A stretch of DNA of 64,000 nucleotides from Actinoplanes xinjiangensis (GTDB lineage: Bacteria > Actinomycetota > Actinomycetes > Mycobacteriales > Micromonosporaceae), in NCBI RefSeq assembly GCF_003148685.1, contig NZ_QGGR01000012.1, forward strand, positions 1 through 64,000, read 5' to 3'. Of this stretch, positions 32,301 through 40,143 are shown piece after piece; positions within the stretch are counted from its first letter, which is position 1; every line of letters starts with the position of its first letter. The translations under genes and the position numbers were made by a program. The notes beneath the pieces are model-generated. The model searched no databases. It was given only the letters and a program-made list of their open reading frames with translations, and had not been told where the DNA came from.

Positions 32301-34528
32301 GTGTCACCGTTGGCGTCGGTGTCGTTGCCGAGCACCGAGACGATCACCTCAGTGCCGGACGGGGTGGCGTCGGCGTCGTCCCGGGCGACCGGCACGGCGT
32401 TGGCGGTCCGCACGGTCACCGTACCTCTGGTGGCGCCGCCGTCCGCGTCACCCAGCACGTAGGTGAACGTGTCGTCGCCGGCCCATCCGGCCGTCGGCGT
32501 GTAGGTGATCGTCTGGTCCGCCTCGACCACCGCGGCGCCGTGCCCCGGAGAGGTGCCGATCGACACCGTCAGCGCGTTCGCCGGCCCGTCCGGGTCGTCG
32601 TCGTTGCCGAGCACCGCGATGTTGGCCGGCGTCGTGTTCGTGGTCGTCGCCGTGTCGTCGACGGCGACCGGCGCGCGATTGACCAGGAACGTGGCCGTGG
32701 CGGTGTCGTTCGCGGCGTCGGTGTCGCCTCCGGTGCCGGTGGTCGTCAGGGTCGCCGCAGGGGTTGCGGAGGCGGAAGCGCCGACCGTCGCCGGGATGAT
32801 CACGGTGCCCGTCGTGCCGGGCGCCAGCGGCCCGAGGGCGCACGTGACCACCTGGGCGAAGGCGCCGCAGCCGGCGGGCAGGACACCCGGGGTGACCCAG
32901 GGCGGCAGGGTCAGCTCGGCGATGGTGGCGTTCTCCGGCACGGTGCCGTCGTTCGTCACCGTCGCGGTGTAGTCGACCGTGCCCGGCAGGGTCGGCCGCT
33001 GGAGGACGGTGGGTGCGACCGTGAGGCCGGCGACCAGATCGGTGCCGCCCGCGCTGACCGCGGTGGACACCGCGGCGGCCGGCCCGGAGACACGGACGTT
33101 GGCGGTGTGCCCGGTGTAGCTCAGATCGGCCAGGCCGGTGATCGAGTAGCCGGGTGGCACACCGGAGTCCACCCGAACCCGCAGGACCGCCTGCACCACC
33201 GCGCCGCTCGGGAGGTCGGCGAGGGTCAGTTCGGTGCGGCCGCCCGCGAAGGTGCCGGCGTCGTCGCCCGCCGCGTCGGTCATCGCGGCGCCCCGTACGC
33301 GCATCGAGCCCGGGACGTAGGTGGTCCAGGTCGGCACGAGCGCGGAGATGACCGCGTCGTCGGCGGTGTCGTTGCCGTCGTTTCGGACCGTGATCAGGTA
33401 TTCGATGAGGTCACCGGGGAGCAGGTCGCCGCCGTCGACGTCGGTGCCCGTCATGGTGGTGGTCATCCGCGGGGCGTACAGGTCGATGGCGAAGGTGACC
33501 ACACCCGGGAAGTAGGTGTCGTTGGTGGTGGTCAGCGTCAGGGTGGCCGAGGTGGCCGCATGACCGAGCCGGCCGGTCGCGTCGGACTGGTCGATGTCCA
33601 CGCCGAACAGGTTGGACCAGCCGGGAACGCGGCCGCCCACCTCCGTGCCGCCGCTGCTGACCGTGCTGTTGAAGAAGTTGTCCGCCGGGTTGGCGCCGTC
33701 GCTGACCGCGGTGCCGTCGATCTCCAGGCTGTCACCGACCTTACCCCGGTCACCTTCGTAGACGACCGTGCCGACCTCGGCGCGAACGGTCCCGCTGTGC
33801 GGGGTCTCGAAGCCGCCCACGGTGATGTTGACGTCGCCGGAGGTGCTGCTCACCGAGCCGTAACCGTCGTAGACACGCAAGGCACGCAAGACCTGCACCG
33901 GATTGCGGTACGCGATGGCCAGCGTCCAGCCGGCGTACCGGTCCTGCCCCAGGCCGGCCTGGATGTTGGCCACCCCGTACACGCCGTTGCCGGCACCGGC
34001 CACCAATGCCGTCACGTCGGCGAAACCCTGGTAGGCGCCGCTGCCACCGCCGAACATGGTGGACGCCGTCACCGGCTGCCATCCGGCAACGGGAGTACGG
34101 AACAGCACGCGGTTGCGGTGCCCCGGCGTCGGGGCACCCGCGCCGGAGGTGCCGGCGGTGGTGTCCGCCGCCCAGTACAGCGCTGCGAACAGCACCGAGC
34201 TGCCCGGTGGTACGGCCAATGTGGCGGTGCTGTCGTTGACCGTGGTCACGCCCAGGTCCCCGTCGGCGTCCGCGTTGATCATCACGTAGCCGTTGTTGTC
34301 CAGCGACTCGCCTGAGGGCCGCAGACCCTGACGGGCGTTGGGGCAGCCGCCGACCGGGGTGCAGACCAGGTTGGCATTACCGCGCAGCAGGATCGAGCCG
34401 TTGGTGTTGGCGGCGTAGCGCAGCGTGAACGGGCTCGTCACCGCGGCCGCAACCGGCCGGGCCACGAGGGACGTTGCGGCCAGCAGGGTGGCAAAGATCA
34501 GCAGAACCGCGGTCACGGTCCGGTGCAT
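29345..34528 (-). CDS. Giant LPGTG-anchored surface protein with Ig/cadherin-like repeats
   Basis: The product has 1,727 residues. A signal peptide ends near VAAA-VTSP (residue 28). Residues about 35-350 form a beta-rich head with NGYVMINADADGDLG. DUF11-type repeats follow (LLPGDLIEYLITVRNDGNDTADD and VDYTATVTNDGTVPENA). Then come eleven tandem domains of about 80-90 residues, each opening like NAxPVAxDD and containing VLxNDxDPxGxxLxV and TYTPxxGxxGxDxFxY. This is the Asp-rich, probably Ca-binding, bacterial cadherin/Ig_3 pattern. A Pro/Thr-rich wall-spanning region precedes DLPGTG, a hydrophobic helix and TRSGVRDH, a sortase signal. It would be a covalently attached fibrous adhesin or hyphal coat protein. 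No sortase gene is nearby. Confidence 0.9.
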   Translation of the reverse strand: MHRTVTAVLLIFATLLAATSLVARPVAAAVTSPFTLRYAANTNGSILLRGNANLVCTPVGGCPNARQGLRPSGESLDNNGYVMINADADGDLGVTTVNDSTATLAVPPGSSVLFAALYWAADTTAGTSGAGAPTPGHRNRVLFRTPVAGWQPVTASTMFGGGSGAYQGFADVTALVAGAGNGVYGVANIQAGLGQDRYAGWTLAIAYRNPVQVLRALRVYDGYGSVSSTSGDVNITVGGFETPHSGTVRAEVGTVVYEGDRGKVGDSLEIDGTAVSDGANPADNFFNSTVSSGGTEVGGRVPGWSNLFGVDIDQSDATGRLGHAATSATLTLTTTNDTYFPGVVTFAIDLYAPRMTTTMTGTDVDGGDLLPGDLIEYLITVRNDGNDTADDAVISALVPTWTTYVPGSMRVRGAAMTDAAGDDAGTFAGGRTELTLADLPSGAVVQAVLRVRVDSGVPPGYSITGLADLSYTGHTANVRVSGPAAAVSTAVSAGGTDLVAGLTVAPTVLQRPTLPGTVDYTATVTNDGTVPENATIAELTLPPWVTPGVLPAGCGAFAQVVTCALGPLAPGTTGTVIIPATVGASASATPAATLTTTGTGGDTDAANDTATATFLVNRAPVAVDDTATTTNTTPANIAVLGNDDDPDGPANALTVSIGTSPGHGAAVVEADQTITYTPTAGWAGDDTFTYVLGDADGGATRGTVTVRTANAVPVARDDADATPSGTEVIVSVLGNDTDANGDTLAVTAVSGPQSGAGTVRIAGNGTVAYQPSLTFVGQAAIGYTVSDGRDTANARILVDVANAAPTASDDLAIVAHADSVTIPALANDADGNLDPITLTGVDPPSSGTATPSGDDVVYQAAAGFAGTVVFDYTIADNHGGTATGHITVVVANAAPVAAAASVSTAYRTPATFSALTGATDANNDPLHVAGITAAAHGLVVHNPDGTLTYTPDDRWSGSDTFAVTIADNRGGTGTATITVTVLNAPPTARTEAVTLPTGQLSVIDVLANDDDPNGDPLAVTIDTPPGHGTATVRGGLVEYRPAPGWSGGDSFHYTIDDGRLGTSGATVTLELVNAFPVARPDAAVTDTDTAVAIDVLANDSDPNGEPLTVSGWTAAAHGTVTAGQTGSLLYTPDSGFTGIDGFAYTAEDPHTAGFATLVSITVRNAAPVAADDTYTVAQQGIATLAVLDNDRDANTGQPLTVYSAGAAPRGTAVPTAAGTFEYTPAPGATGADTFEYLLRDDLGGTDTATVAITIDAAPAAADDTASTGPSTPVDIAVLINDADPEGQALDVAGTAVPGHGFTTLPTPGTVRYIPRPGFTGTDTFRYTVRDPIGNTATARVSVQVANAPPVARDDAAATLADRPVLIDVLANDTDDNPGQTLLLDTIGTPEHGTARRAGDRVRYTPPAGWSGQDHLRYAIRDDQGATAEATVALTVTYQIPYAVADSRFTPYGSPVTVPVLANDLDPSGTLRIVAVTQPDHGKARADDDQQVIYTPPQGFSGAAVLTYTAATADGAQTGATVTVTVGEPPTAPDREVSTPSDRPVHIPLPSTDEQGRPATVGQVGQPQHGSVRLNPDGTITYTPEPGFTGVDRFSYEIVDADGNIAYGTIVVTVAPPAGASPTPETSAPTPPTAPTTPPAPPTVVAPVPTVPVSRAPTRLPPTSPTASPPETTPPQTSPPPPDGRPEPDLPGTGPDLVSVTIGCLACLLGAVLYTGGYAGTRSGVRDH

Positions 34529-34724
34529 CGCTCGTCCTCGCGGGTCGCATCCGGGCCCCGGTGACCCGGCGTGATCCCTACGCTAACCGCCAGCAAAGCG
34601 GTAATGTCTAATATTACTCGCATATCGGAGAGCGCGGCATGCCGCGCGGGCGCAGGCTCAGGATCACGCCGCCGGGGGCCGTCGATCCGGCACGCCGGCT
34701 CTTTCCGGCCTTTCCGCCTTCGCC

Positions 34725-35765
34725 TCATCCTGGGGACGGGCCCGTATCGCCTTCCGGGGTGTCCGGGATGGCGTGGCCCGCGGCGGTGCGGCTGAACCGG
34801 TGGGCCAGATGGGCGAACGCGCCGGTGAGTTCCGCGGGGCCGACGACGGTGATGTCGGTGTCGTAACGGGCGAACGCCGCAGCGAGGCTGGGCCATGACC
34901 AGGAGCCGAGAGTCAGCCGGCAGCGGTCCGGGCCGATGTCCTCGACGAGGCCGTCGCGGGTGTAGGTGGCCACGGTGGCTGAGGGCAGGTTGAGGATGAC
35001 CGTGCCCTGGCAGGGCCACCCGCCGTCGGTGGAACCTCGGAACGTGCTGGTGACGAACGCGGCGACATCGCCTCCGGGCAGCGCGCGCGGGGGGAAGCGG
35101 GGCCCGTTGGGAGTGCGCAGGCTCATCCGGTCGACGCGGAAGGTGCGCCAGGCGGCGTGGTCGAGGTCCCAGGCGACGAGATACCAGCGGCCGTCCCGGA
35201 TGACCACGTGGTGCGGCTCGGCACGGCGGGCAGGACTGTCCGTGATCGTTGAGCCTTCCGTACTGGTCGGGGCCTCCTTGCTGTAGTCGAAACGCAGAGT
35301 CTCGCGGGCGTGGACGGCGGCGCTGACGGCCAGTAGGACGGTGCCGTCGACCGGTTCGGCCGGCCGGGTGCTGGGGCGGTCGACGGCGGTGACGCTGAGG
35401 GCGGTGATGCGGTTCCTCAGCCGGGCGGGCAGCACCTGCCGGATGGTGTTCAGCGCCCTCCCGGCGGCCTCCGCGAGGCCGCTGCCCTGGGTGGTCGCGG
35501 CGATCTGCAGGGCCACCGTGAGGGCGACGGCCTGCTCGTCGTCGAACAGCAGCGGCGGTAACTCGGTGCCCGCGCGGAGCCGGTAGCCGCCGTCCGGGCC
35601 CTTCACCGCGGCGATGGGATAGCCCAGCTCACGCAGCCGGTCGATGTCGCGGCGGACGGTGCGCAGGCTGATGTCCAGCCGCTCGGCCAGCACCGTGCCG
35701 GACCAGTCGCGGCGGCTCTGTAACAGCGACAGCAGAGCCAGCAGTCGTGCGGAGGTCTTCGGCAT
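34725..35765 (-). CDS. WYL-domain (YafY-type) transcriptional regulator
   Basis: The product has 346 residues from ATG 35765 (MPKTSARLLALLSLLQSRRDW). The N-terminal helix-turn-helix is SGTVLAERLDISLRTVRRDIDRLRELGYPI, followed by VKGPDGGYRL. The WYL domain holds HHVVIRDGRWYLVAWDLDHAAWRTFRVDRM, which can bind nucleic acid or small ligands, and a WCX-type C-terminal region follows. An 11-bp palindrome lies just upstream, shared with a divergent VOC gene. This arrangement is common for YafY/PafC-like regulators controlling a single glyoxalase-fold neighbour. Confidence 0.9.
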   Translation of the reverse strand: MPKTSARLLALLSLLQSRRDWSGTVLAERLDISLRTVRRDIDRLRELGYPIAAVKGPDGGYRLRAGTELPPLLFDDEQAVALTVALQIAATTQGSGLAEAAGRALNTIRQVLPARLRNRITALSVTAVDRPSTRPAEPVDGTVLLAVSAAVHARETLRFDYSKEAPTSTEGSTITDSPARRAEPHHVVIRDGRWYLVAWDLDHAAWRTFRVDRMSLRTPNGPRFPPRALPGGDVAAFVTSTFRGSTDGGWPCQGTVILNLPSATVATYTRDGLVEDIGPDRCRLTLGSWSWPSLAAAFARYDTDITVVGPAELTGAFAHLAHRFSRTAAGHAIPDTPEGDTGPSPG

Positions 35766-35783
35766 GAATCTGATTCTGCCCGT

Positions 35784-35810
35784 GGTAGGTGACACATCCT
35801 GTCACCTACC
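35784..35810. promoter_or_regulatory. Perfect 11-bp inverted repeat, WYL regulator operator
   Basis: GGTAGGTGACA (35784-35794) and TGTCACCTACC (35800-35810) flank CATCC. It lies 19 bp upstream of the WYL regulator start and about 100 bp before the divergent VOC gene. It is a strong candidate site for autoregulation and control of the VOC gene. Confidence 0.8.
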
Positions 35811-35908
35811 GCTGCGAATCTTGGCTGCGAGCCGGTGGTCCGGCACATCCCCTTTCTGCACCCGTTTCGTCGGCGACCTTCTCGTCGACAACCCAAGAGG
35901 AGTTCAGC

Positions 35909-36370
35909 ATGGCCATCTCCACCACCACGCACCTCAACTTCCGCGGCGACGCCCGGGCGGCGCTGGAGTTCTACCAGTCGGTCTTCGGTGGCCACCTCAC
36001 CGTCGTCGCCTACGGGGACTTCGGCATGCCGAAGGACCTGCCGGATGCCGACAAGGTCGTCTTCGGCCAGGTCACCGCGGAGAACGGCTTCAGCATCATG
36101 GCCTACGACGTGCCCGGCCAGGCTCCCGCCGCAGCGGTGCCGGCGGCCACCACCCGTGCGAACGGCATGACCCTGACCGGGGAACGGTTCTTCGTCTCCG
36201 TCCGCGGTGAGACCGTCGAGGAGATCAGCCCGCTGTGGGACGGGCTCGCCGACGGTGCCGACGTCATCGAGAAGTTCGGTCCCTCGCCGTGGGCGCCGGG
36301 CTTCGGGATGCTGACCGACCGCTTCGGGGTCACCTGGATCCTCGACGTCACCGCCCCGTACGCCGGCTGA
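35909..36370 (+). CDS. VOC family (PhnB/glyoxalase-fold) protein
   Basis: The product has 153 residues from ATG 35909, with GAGGAG about nine bases upstream. It opens STTTHLNFRGDARAALEFYQSVFGGHLTVVAYGDFG and ends GFGMLTDRFGVTWILDVTAPY, the two beta-alpha-beta-beta-beta halves of the vicinal oxygen chelate fold in its PhnB-like branch. Metal ligands of true glyoxalase I are not all evident. Function may be binding or demethylase-like and remains unknown. It is probably controlled by the divergent WYL regulator. Confidence 0.88.
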   Translation: MAISTTTHLNFRGDARAALEFYQSVFGGHLTVVAYGDFGMPKDLPDADKVVFGQVTAENGFSIMAYDVPGQAPAAAVPAATTRANGMTLTGERFFVSVRGETVEEISPLWDGLADGADVIEKFGPSPWAPGFGMLTDRFGVTWILDVTAPYAG

Positions 36371-36534
36371 CCGCCCGCACCCGGACCCGGTCCGAGGCTG
36401 TCGTCACGGCCGCCTCGGGCCGATTCCGGCGGGAACGCCGTCGGCGCATCGGGTCGCGCCGGTCACCGGGTTGTTCGTGATAGGAGTGACCGAGATCTAC
36501 AGCGGGGCGAGGCTGCCCGCAGTAGCGTGGCGGC

Positions 36535-37521
36535 GTGTCCTTGAAAGCAGATCTGACCAGCGCCGATCTCAATGAGATCCGGCAGTCCGCTCTCGGCGCC
36601 GCCGACCCCCTCGGTGTCGCCGCCGATCTGGCGAACGCCGCGGAGGCCGGGCGTCTCGCCGATCCACAGGATGCGGGCCTCGCGCTGACGCTCGCCGCGG
36701 AGATCGCCGAAAGCCGTTCGAAACTCGACGCCGCCCTGCGATATGTGGACGGCGCGCTGGAGGCGTATGGCAAACGCGACGACAGTCCGGCCGCCGGGGC
36801 ACGGGCGCTGCGAGCCCGGATCCTGTTCCGGACCGGTCGCGGCGATGAGGCGTTCGCCGAGGTCGAGCCCCTGCGCCCGCTGCTCACGCAGTACCCGGAC
36901 GCCGCCGCCTACATCACCGCCGCCCTGGCGGTCGGCGGCCGCGCCCGCGAAGCCGAGAAGTGGCTGACCGAGGCGGTGCAGCAGGTGGTGGCCGATCGCG
37001 GCGTCACCGAGCCGTCCGACCCCGACGACGCCGGGGTGCTGTTCTTCCTGCTTCAGCAGCGGCACCGGCTGCGGCACGCCCTCGGCCTGCAGCACGACAC
37101 CCACGACAACCTCGCCGAACGGCTGGAGACCAAACTGGCGAACGCCGGTACCCGCTCCGCTGCCGTCCCGGCGGACGACCTGGTGTTCTGGCCGCGGGCG
37201 GAGTTCGAGCGGCTGGTCAAGCAGACCGACGCGTACGGCGCGAGCTGGGACGATCACCGCGCGCGCCTGGAACACGAACTGGTCCGGCAGGCCGGTGCGG
37301 GCCGTACCGACCTGGCGCTGCTGCCGGGTTCGGTCGACGCCCTGACCGCCGAGGCGGGAGTCGGCGGCGACCCGGCATCTGCCGAGAACCGCGCTGCCTA
37401 CGCCCGCAAACTCTCCACCCGCACAGTCCGTCTCCCCTGGCCACCGGAGCGCAATGCGGCCTGCTGGTGCGGTTCCGGCCTCAAGTACAAGAAGTGCTGC
37501 CTGCCGCGTTCGCGCAGCTGA
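36535..37521 (+). CDS. SEC-C motif protein with TPR-like helices
   Basis: The product has 328 residues from GTG 36535. Most of it is helical (GLALTLAAEIAESRSKLDAALRYVDGALEAYGK, LRARILFRTGRGDEAFAEVEPL), consistent with TPR-type repeats. It ends ACWCGSGLKYKKCCLP, the zinc-binding SEC-C motif known from the SecA C-terminus. In stand-alone proteins this motif mediates zinc and protein binding. Its role is unknown; it may be a quality-control adaptor. It has a strong hairpin terminator 17 bp after the stop and no operon partner. Confidence 0.88.
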   Translation: MSLKADLTSADLNEIRQSALGAADPLGVAADLANAAEAGRLADPQDAGLALTLAAEIAESRSKLDAALRYVDGALEAYGKRDDSPAAGARALRARILFRTGRGDEAFAEVEPLRPLLTQYPDAAAYITAALAVGGRAREAEKWLTEAVQQVVADRGVTEPSDPDDAGVLFFLLQQRHRLRHALGLQHDTHDNLAERLETKLANAGTRSAAVPADDLVFWPRAEFERLVKQTDAYGASWDDHRARLEHELVRQAGAGRTDLALLPGSVDALTAEAGVGGDPASAENRAAYARKLSTRTVRLPWPPERNAACWCGSGLKYKKCCLPRSRS

Positions 37522-37537
37522 CCTGCCGCGACATCAC

Positions 37538-37565
37538 GACGGCCCGGCCCACCAGCCGGGCCGTC
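37538..37565 (+). terminator. Hairpin terminator after SEC-C gene
   Basis: The perfect 11-bp arms GACGGCCCGGC and GCCGGGCCGTC enclose a six-base loop. Two converging genes flank it, and it could serve the SEC-C gene. Confidence 0.75.
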
Positions 37566-37678
37566 GGTCCACTGTCTCCGCTCCCGGAATGGGTGCGGAG
37601 CGCGACCTGGTCGGGCGGGTTTCGGTCATCGTCCGGTTCCGGCCTGGCGGTGTGAGCGGGGGACCGGGTGGATGCTGG

Positions 37679-38656
37679 TCAGGCTTGGCTTCCGGCTGAG
37701 ATCGGGGTGCGTGCCGAGGTCAGCGGGTTCCGGCCCACTCTGCGCAGCACGCGAGCGGCACGCGTGCCCGAATGAGTGGTGAGTGCACGCAGGAGCGCAG
37801 CCGTGTCCTGCGGCCGGCCCGGACCGTTCCTGAGCAGGCTCTTGAGCGGCACAGCGTCGTCACCGGGTTCGGCTGCGGCTGCGGCTGCCAGGTCGCCACG
37901 GTTCACGTCGGTGAGCAGGGCCCGGGTGCCGTTGTAGCGATCGGCGGCACCGCCGGACAGGTGCGGGTAGGCCTCGGCCACCTCGAACGTCGTCACCATC
38001 GCGAGCAGGACGTCATCGGTGCGCGCCTGCCGGCCGTGCTGTTTCGCCAGCTCGTCAGCCTCCAGCGACGCCCACATGACCGGCTCTGCCGCGTAGTTGA
38101 CGTTCGTCCGCGTGAACATCGACGTCAGCAGGTCGCGCAGGCCCCGACCGCGGTACTGCCGGCGGCCGACCAGTTTGTCCCGGACCGGCCACAATGGCGC
38201 GGGCAGACGCTCGGCGCGGGCCGGCAACTGTCCGGTTCGCAGTGCCCGTCGCACCCCCTCGACATCAGCGCCGCAGAACCGCAGCAGGCTCATCGCCCCG
38301 GTACCCGGGTCGTCGAGGATGGTGGCCAGCAGCTGTTGCGACGTCCGATTACCCGAGTGGTACGCGGCGCAACGCACCAGCGCCGCCCGCAGCCCCGCCG
38401 TCAGCGCCAACGTCTCGTGACCGCGGAGAACCGCGGCCACCGGAGGCGCCGGACCGTCGCCGATCACACGGTCCCGCAGCACCGCACGAAGCACCGCCGG
38501 CGTGACGTCGAAGGCGTCGAGCAGCGCCGTGACCTCGGGCGCCGCGCCGGCCATCCCGGTCAGCAGGTGAACCGTGCCGAGCTCGTCGCGGGTCATAGCC
38601 CGGGCGGCGGCGAGAACTGCGGGAAACCGGTCATCCCCGGTGAACGTGACAGCCAT
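37679..38656 (-). CDS. Clp N-terminal-domain protein
   Basis: The product has 325 residues from ATG 38656. It opens AVTFTGDDRFPAVLAAARAMTRDELGTVHLLTGM, a Clp-N-type helical repeat, with a second copy-like HSGNRTSQQLLATILDDPGTGA. A third region carries SLEADELAKQHGRQARTDDVLLAMVTTFEVAEAYP. There is no AAA+ module. Stand-alone Clp-N proteins can act as adaptors or decoys for ClpC/ClpX or as substrate receptors. The actinobacterial role is not established. The gene below it on the same strand is a poorly conserved hypothetical. Confidence 0.75.
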   Translation of the reverse strand: MAVTFTGDDRFPAVLAAARAMTRDELGTVHLLTGMAGAAPEVTALLDAFDVTPAVLRAVLRDRVIGDGPAPPVAAVLRGHETLALTAGLRAALVRCAAYHSGNRTSQQLLATILDDPGTGAMSLLRFCGADVEGVRRALRTGQLPARAERLPAPLWPVRDKLVGRRQYRGRGLRDLLTSMFTRTNVNYAAEPVMWASLEADELAKQHGRQARTDDVLLAMVTTFEVAEAYPHLSGGAADRYNGTRALLTDVNRGDLAAAAAAEPGDDAVPLKSLLRNGPGRPQDTAALLRALTTHSGTRAARVLRRVGRNPLTSARTPISAGSQA

Positions 38657-38715
38657 GCCGAGAAGGCTAGGGACGACAGCCGCCCGGCACTTCTGCCTAT
38701 GAGCCGAACTCACCT

Positions 38716-39663
38716 CTACCAAAGGGCATAGAGCCGACGCTGCGGCCACCGGTCGCCGAGCGCCTTGCGCCGGCGCAACCTCGGACAGGTTGCCAGCAAC
38801 GAGCGAGCCGGACAAGGTACGACCACGAGCCGGCCGCACCCACGCCTCGCCCCTGTGGAACCCATCCGGTGACCGCCCACAGCACAATCAGATGGCGACG
38901 TGGCTACACGGACAAAGGACGCGAGCCGCGGCCGAAAATTGCAGCCGAAACCTCGGAGATCGAGCTCGGATCCGGAAGGTGATGAGTAGGAAGAAAGGTT
39001 CGGAGGAAGATTATCGCCGCCCGCGGCACGGCAGCAACTCGGCATCTGGACCGACCCGGTATCGCCGAGTGAAACCGCAGCCGTCGCTCGACATCGTCCA
39101 CCCGCATTCGTGCGGTTGATGCCGTGAGTTGGTCGAGGCAGGCTCCGCGGGCGCACTCGTGCGCCGAGAAACGCGGTAGCAGGTGGCCGGACGTCCCTTG
39201 CCTCTGCGGCCGTCGATCGTCGCTCTGTTCCGGCAGGTGTGATCACTGGCTGAACGACTGCCGTCGGCTGAACCGTCGCCGCGGGGATCGTCGGCTCCGA
39301 CTTGACCGAAACCGCAGGTCGAGGCGTCCTGCGAGAGAGTCCGGTCGGCTGCGGCGCGGTTCGGGTTGGCTGCTGCGTGGTTCGGGGCCGCTGCTGCGCA
39401 GCAGGGATTTCCCGCTCGCGCCTCGCCGTTCGCGCATCTGCGACCCGCAGGTCCGCTGGGTGCGTGGGGCCGCAGGTGGTGGGCCCGGGGCGGCTCGGGT
39501 GGAGACGGCGAAGCTTCTCAGCATGGCGGCGTTGCAAGCCCCAGGCGCGGTGCCTCTCATGTTGCCGACGGAATTCGTTGCGTTCCGCTGAATAGTTTCG
39601 GGACGCGGTCCGGTCGCGCATGGAGGCGATTTCCGCCCTACTGAACAGCGATCCCTGAGCCAT
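38716..39663 (-). CDS. Hypothetical protein with basic conserved-looking N-terminus
   Basis: The product has 315 residues from ATG 39663 (GGGGA 13 bases upstream) to TAG at 38716. The first 60 residues look conserved: GSLFSRAEIASMRDRTASRNYSAERNEF, then HERHRAWGLQRRHAEKLRRL, a highly charged helical segment I associate with small actinobacterial proteins. After about residue 90 the sequence is Pro/Arg/Thr-rich and irregular, with four Cys and many Ser. It may be non-coding read-through after a frameshift. I am fairly confident in the N-terminal part, not in the C-terminal two thirds. Confidence 0.45.
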   Translation of the reverse strand: MAQGSLFSRAEIASMRDRTASRNYSAERNEFRRQHERHRAWGLQRRHAEKLRRLHPSRPGPTTCGPTHPADLRVADARTARREREIPAAQQRPRTTQQPTRTAPQPTGLSRRTPRPAVSVKSEPTIPAATVQPTAVVQPVITPAGTERRSTAAEARDVRPPATAFLGARVRPRSLPRPTHGINRTNAGGRCRATAAVSLGDTGSVQMPSCCRAAGGDNLPPNLSSYSSPSGSELDLRGFGCNFRPRLASFVRVATSPSDCAVGGHRMGSTGARRGCGRLVVVPCPARSLLATCPRLRRRKALGDRWPQRRLYALW

Positions 39664-40143
39664 GCATAAATTGTTCCCCATCTCGCACCGAAAGTGTCAG
39701 ATGTCGATCATGCCAAAATGCTCTTCCGCGACTTCTTCACGAGTTCCTATCGAGATGCGGACCTAATTCCGGATGAACGGAGGCGAACCCGTCGCGCGGA
39801 AGCAGAGGTGCATCGGACGGAAGGCAGAAGTGCGGTCAGCGGCGATGGCGCGGCGGCAAGGGCGAGGGTGGCGCGGGGTGAAAGGCGGAGAGGCGAACTG
39901 GCGAAGCGTGCGCGCGGGCGCGGCGGCGTGGGCGGGAGAGTAAGGCGCAGCGGCGAAGGCGCGATGGCATGAGCGCGGCGGCGTGGGCATGGGCGCGGTG
40001 GCGTGGGCATGGGCGCGGTGGCGTGGGCATGGGCGCGGCGGCGTGGGCGGGGGACGGTGAGGGGCACTGGCGAAGGCGCGGTGGCAGGGGAATGGGCATG
40101 GGCGCAACGGTGCGGGACGGGAGGGCAGGGGCACTGGCGAAGG
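39664..40143. other. Gene-poor repeat-rich gap
   Basis: The 480 bp between two minus-strand genes begin with a relatively AT-rich stretch (39664-39780) that could hold the promoter of the left gene. They continue with purine-skewed, Gly/Ala/Arg-codon-like sequence built from imperfect GGCG and GTGGGC repeats. I see no convincing gene on either strand and no RNA element. It lies immediately downstream of the repeat-rich membrane protein gene. Confidence 0.6.
39961..40040. repeat. 20-bp tandem repeat
   Basis: Three exact or near-exact copies of GCGTGGGCATGGGCGCGGTG run over 39981-40040, preceded by a diverged copy at 39961-39980. The repeat unit is not a multiple of three, so it is unlikely to be coding. 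It is purine-rich on the plus strand. Confidence 0.85.

Noticed and set aside
29825..34315. Two long plus-strand frames opposite the surface protein
   Set aside because: They mirror the repeat structure of the opposite gene with Val/Arg/Gly-rich sequence and lack any family motif.
37538..37565. GC-rich hairpin with CCAGCCGGG as a further copy of the palindromic repeat family
   Set aside because: It lacks the GTCTC/GAGAC half-sites and is better explained as the SEC-C gene terminator.
39961..40040. 20-bp repeats as CRISPR or origin iterons
   Set aside because: No spacers, no cas genes, no DnaA boxes, and no replication gene nearby.
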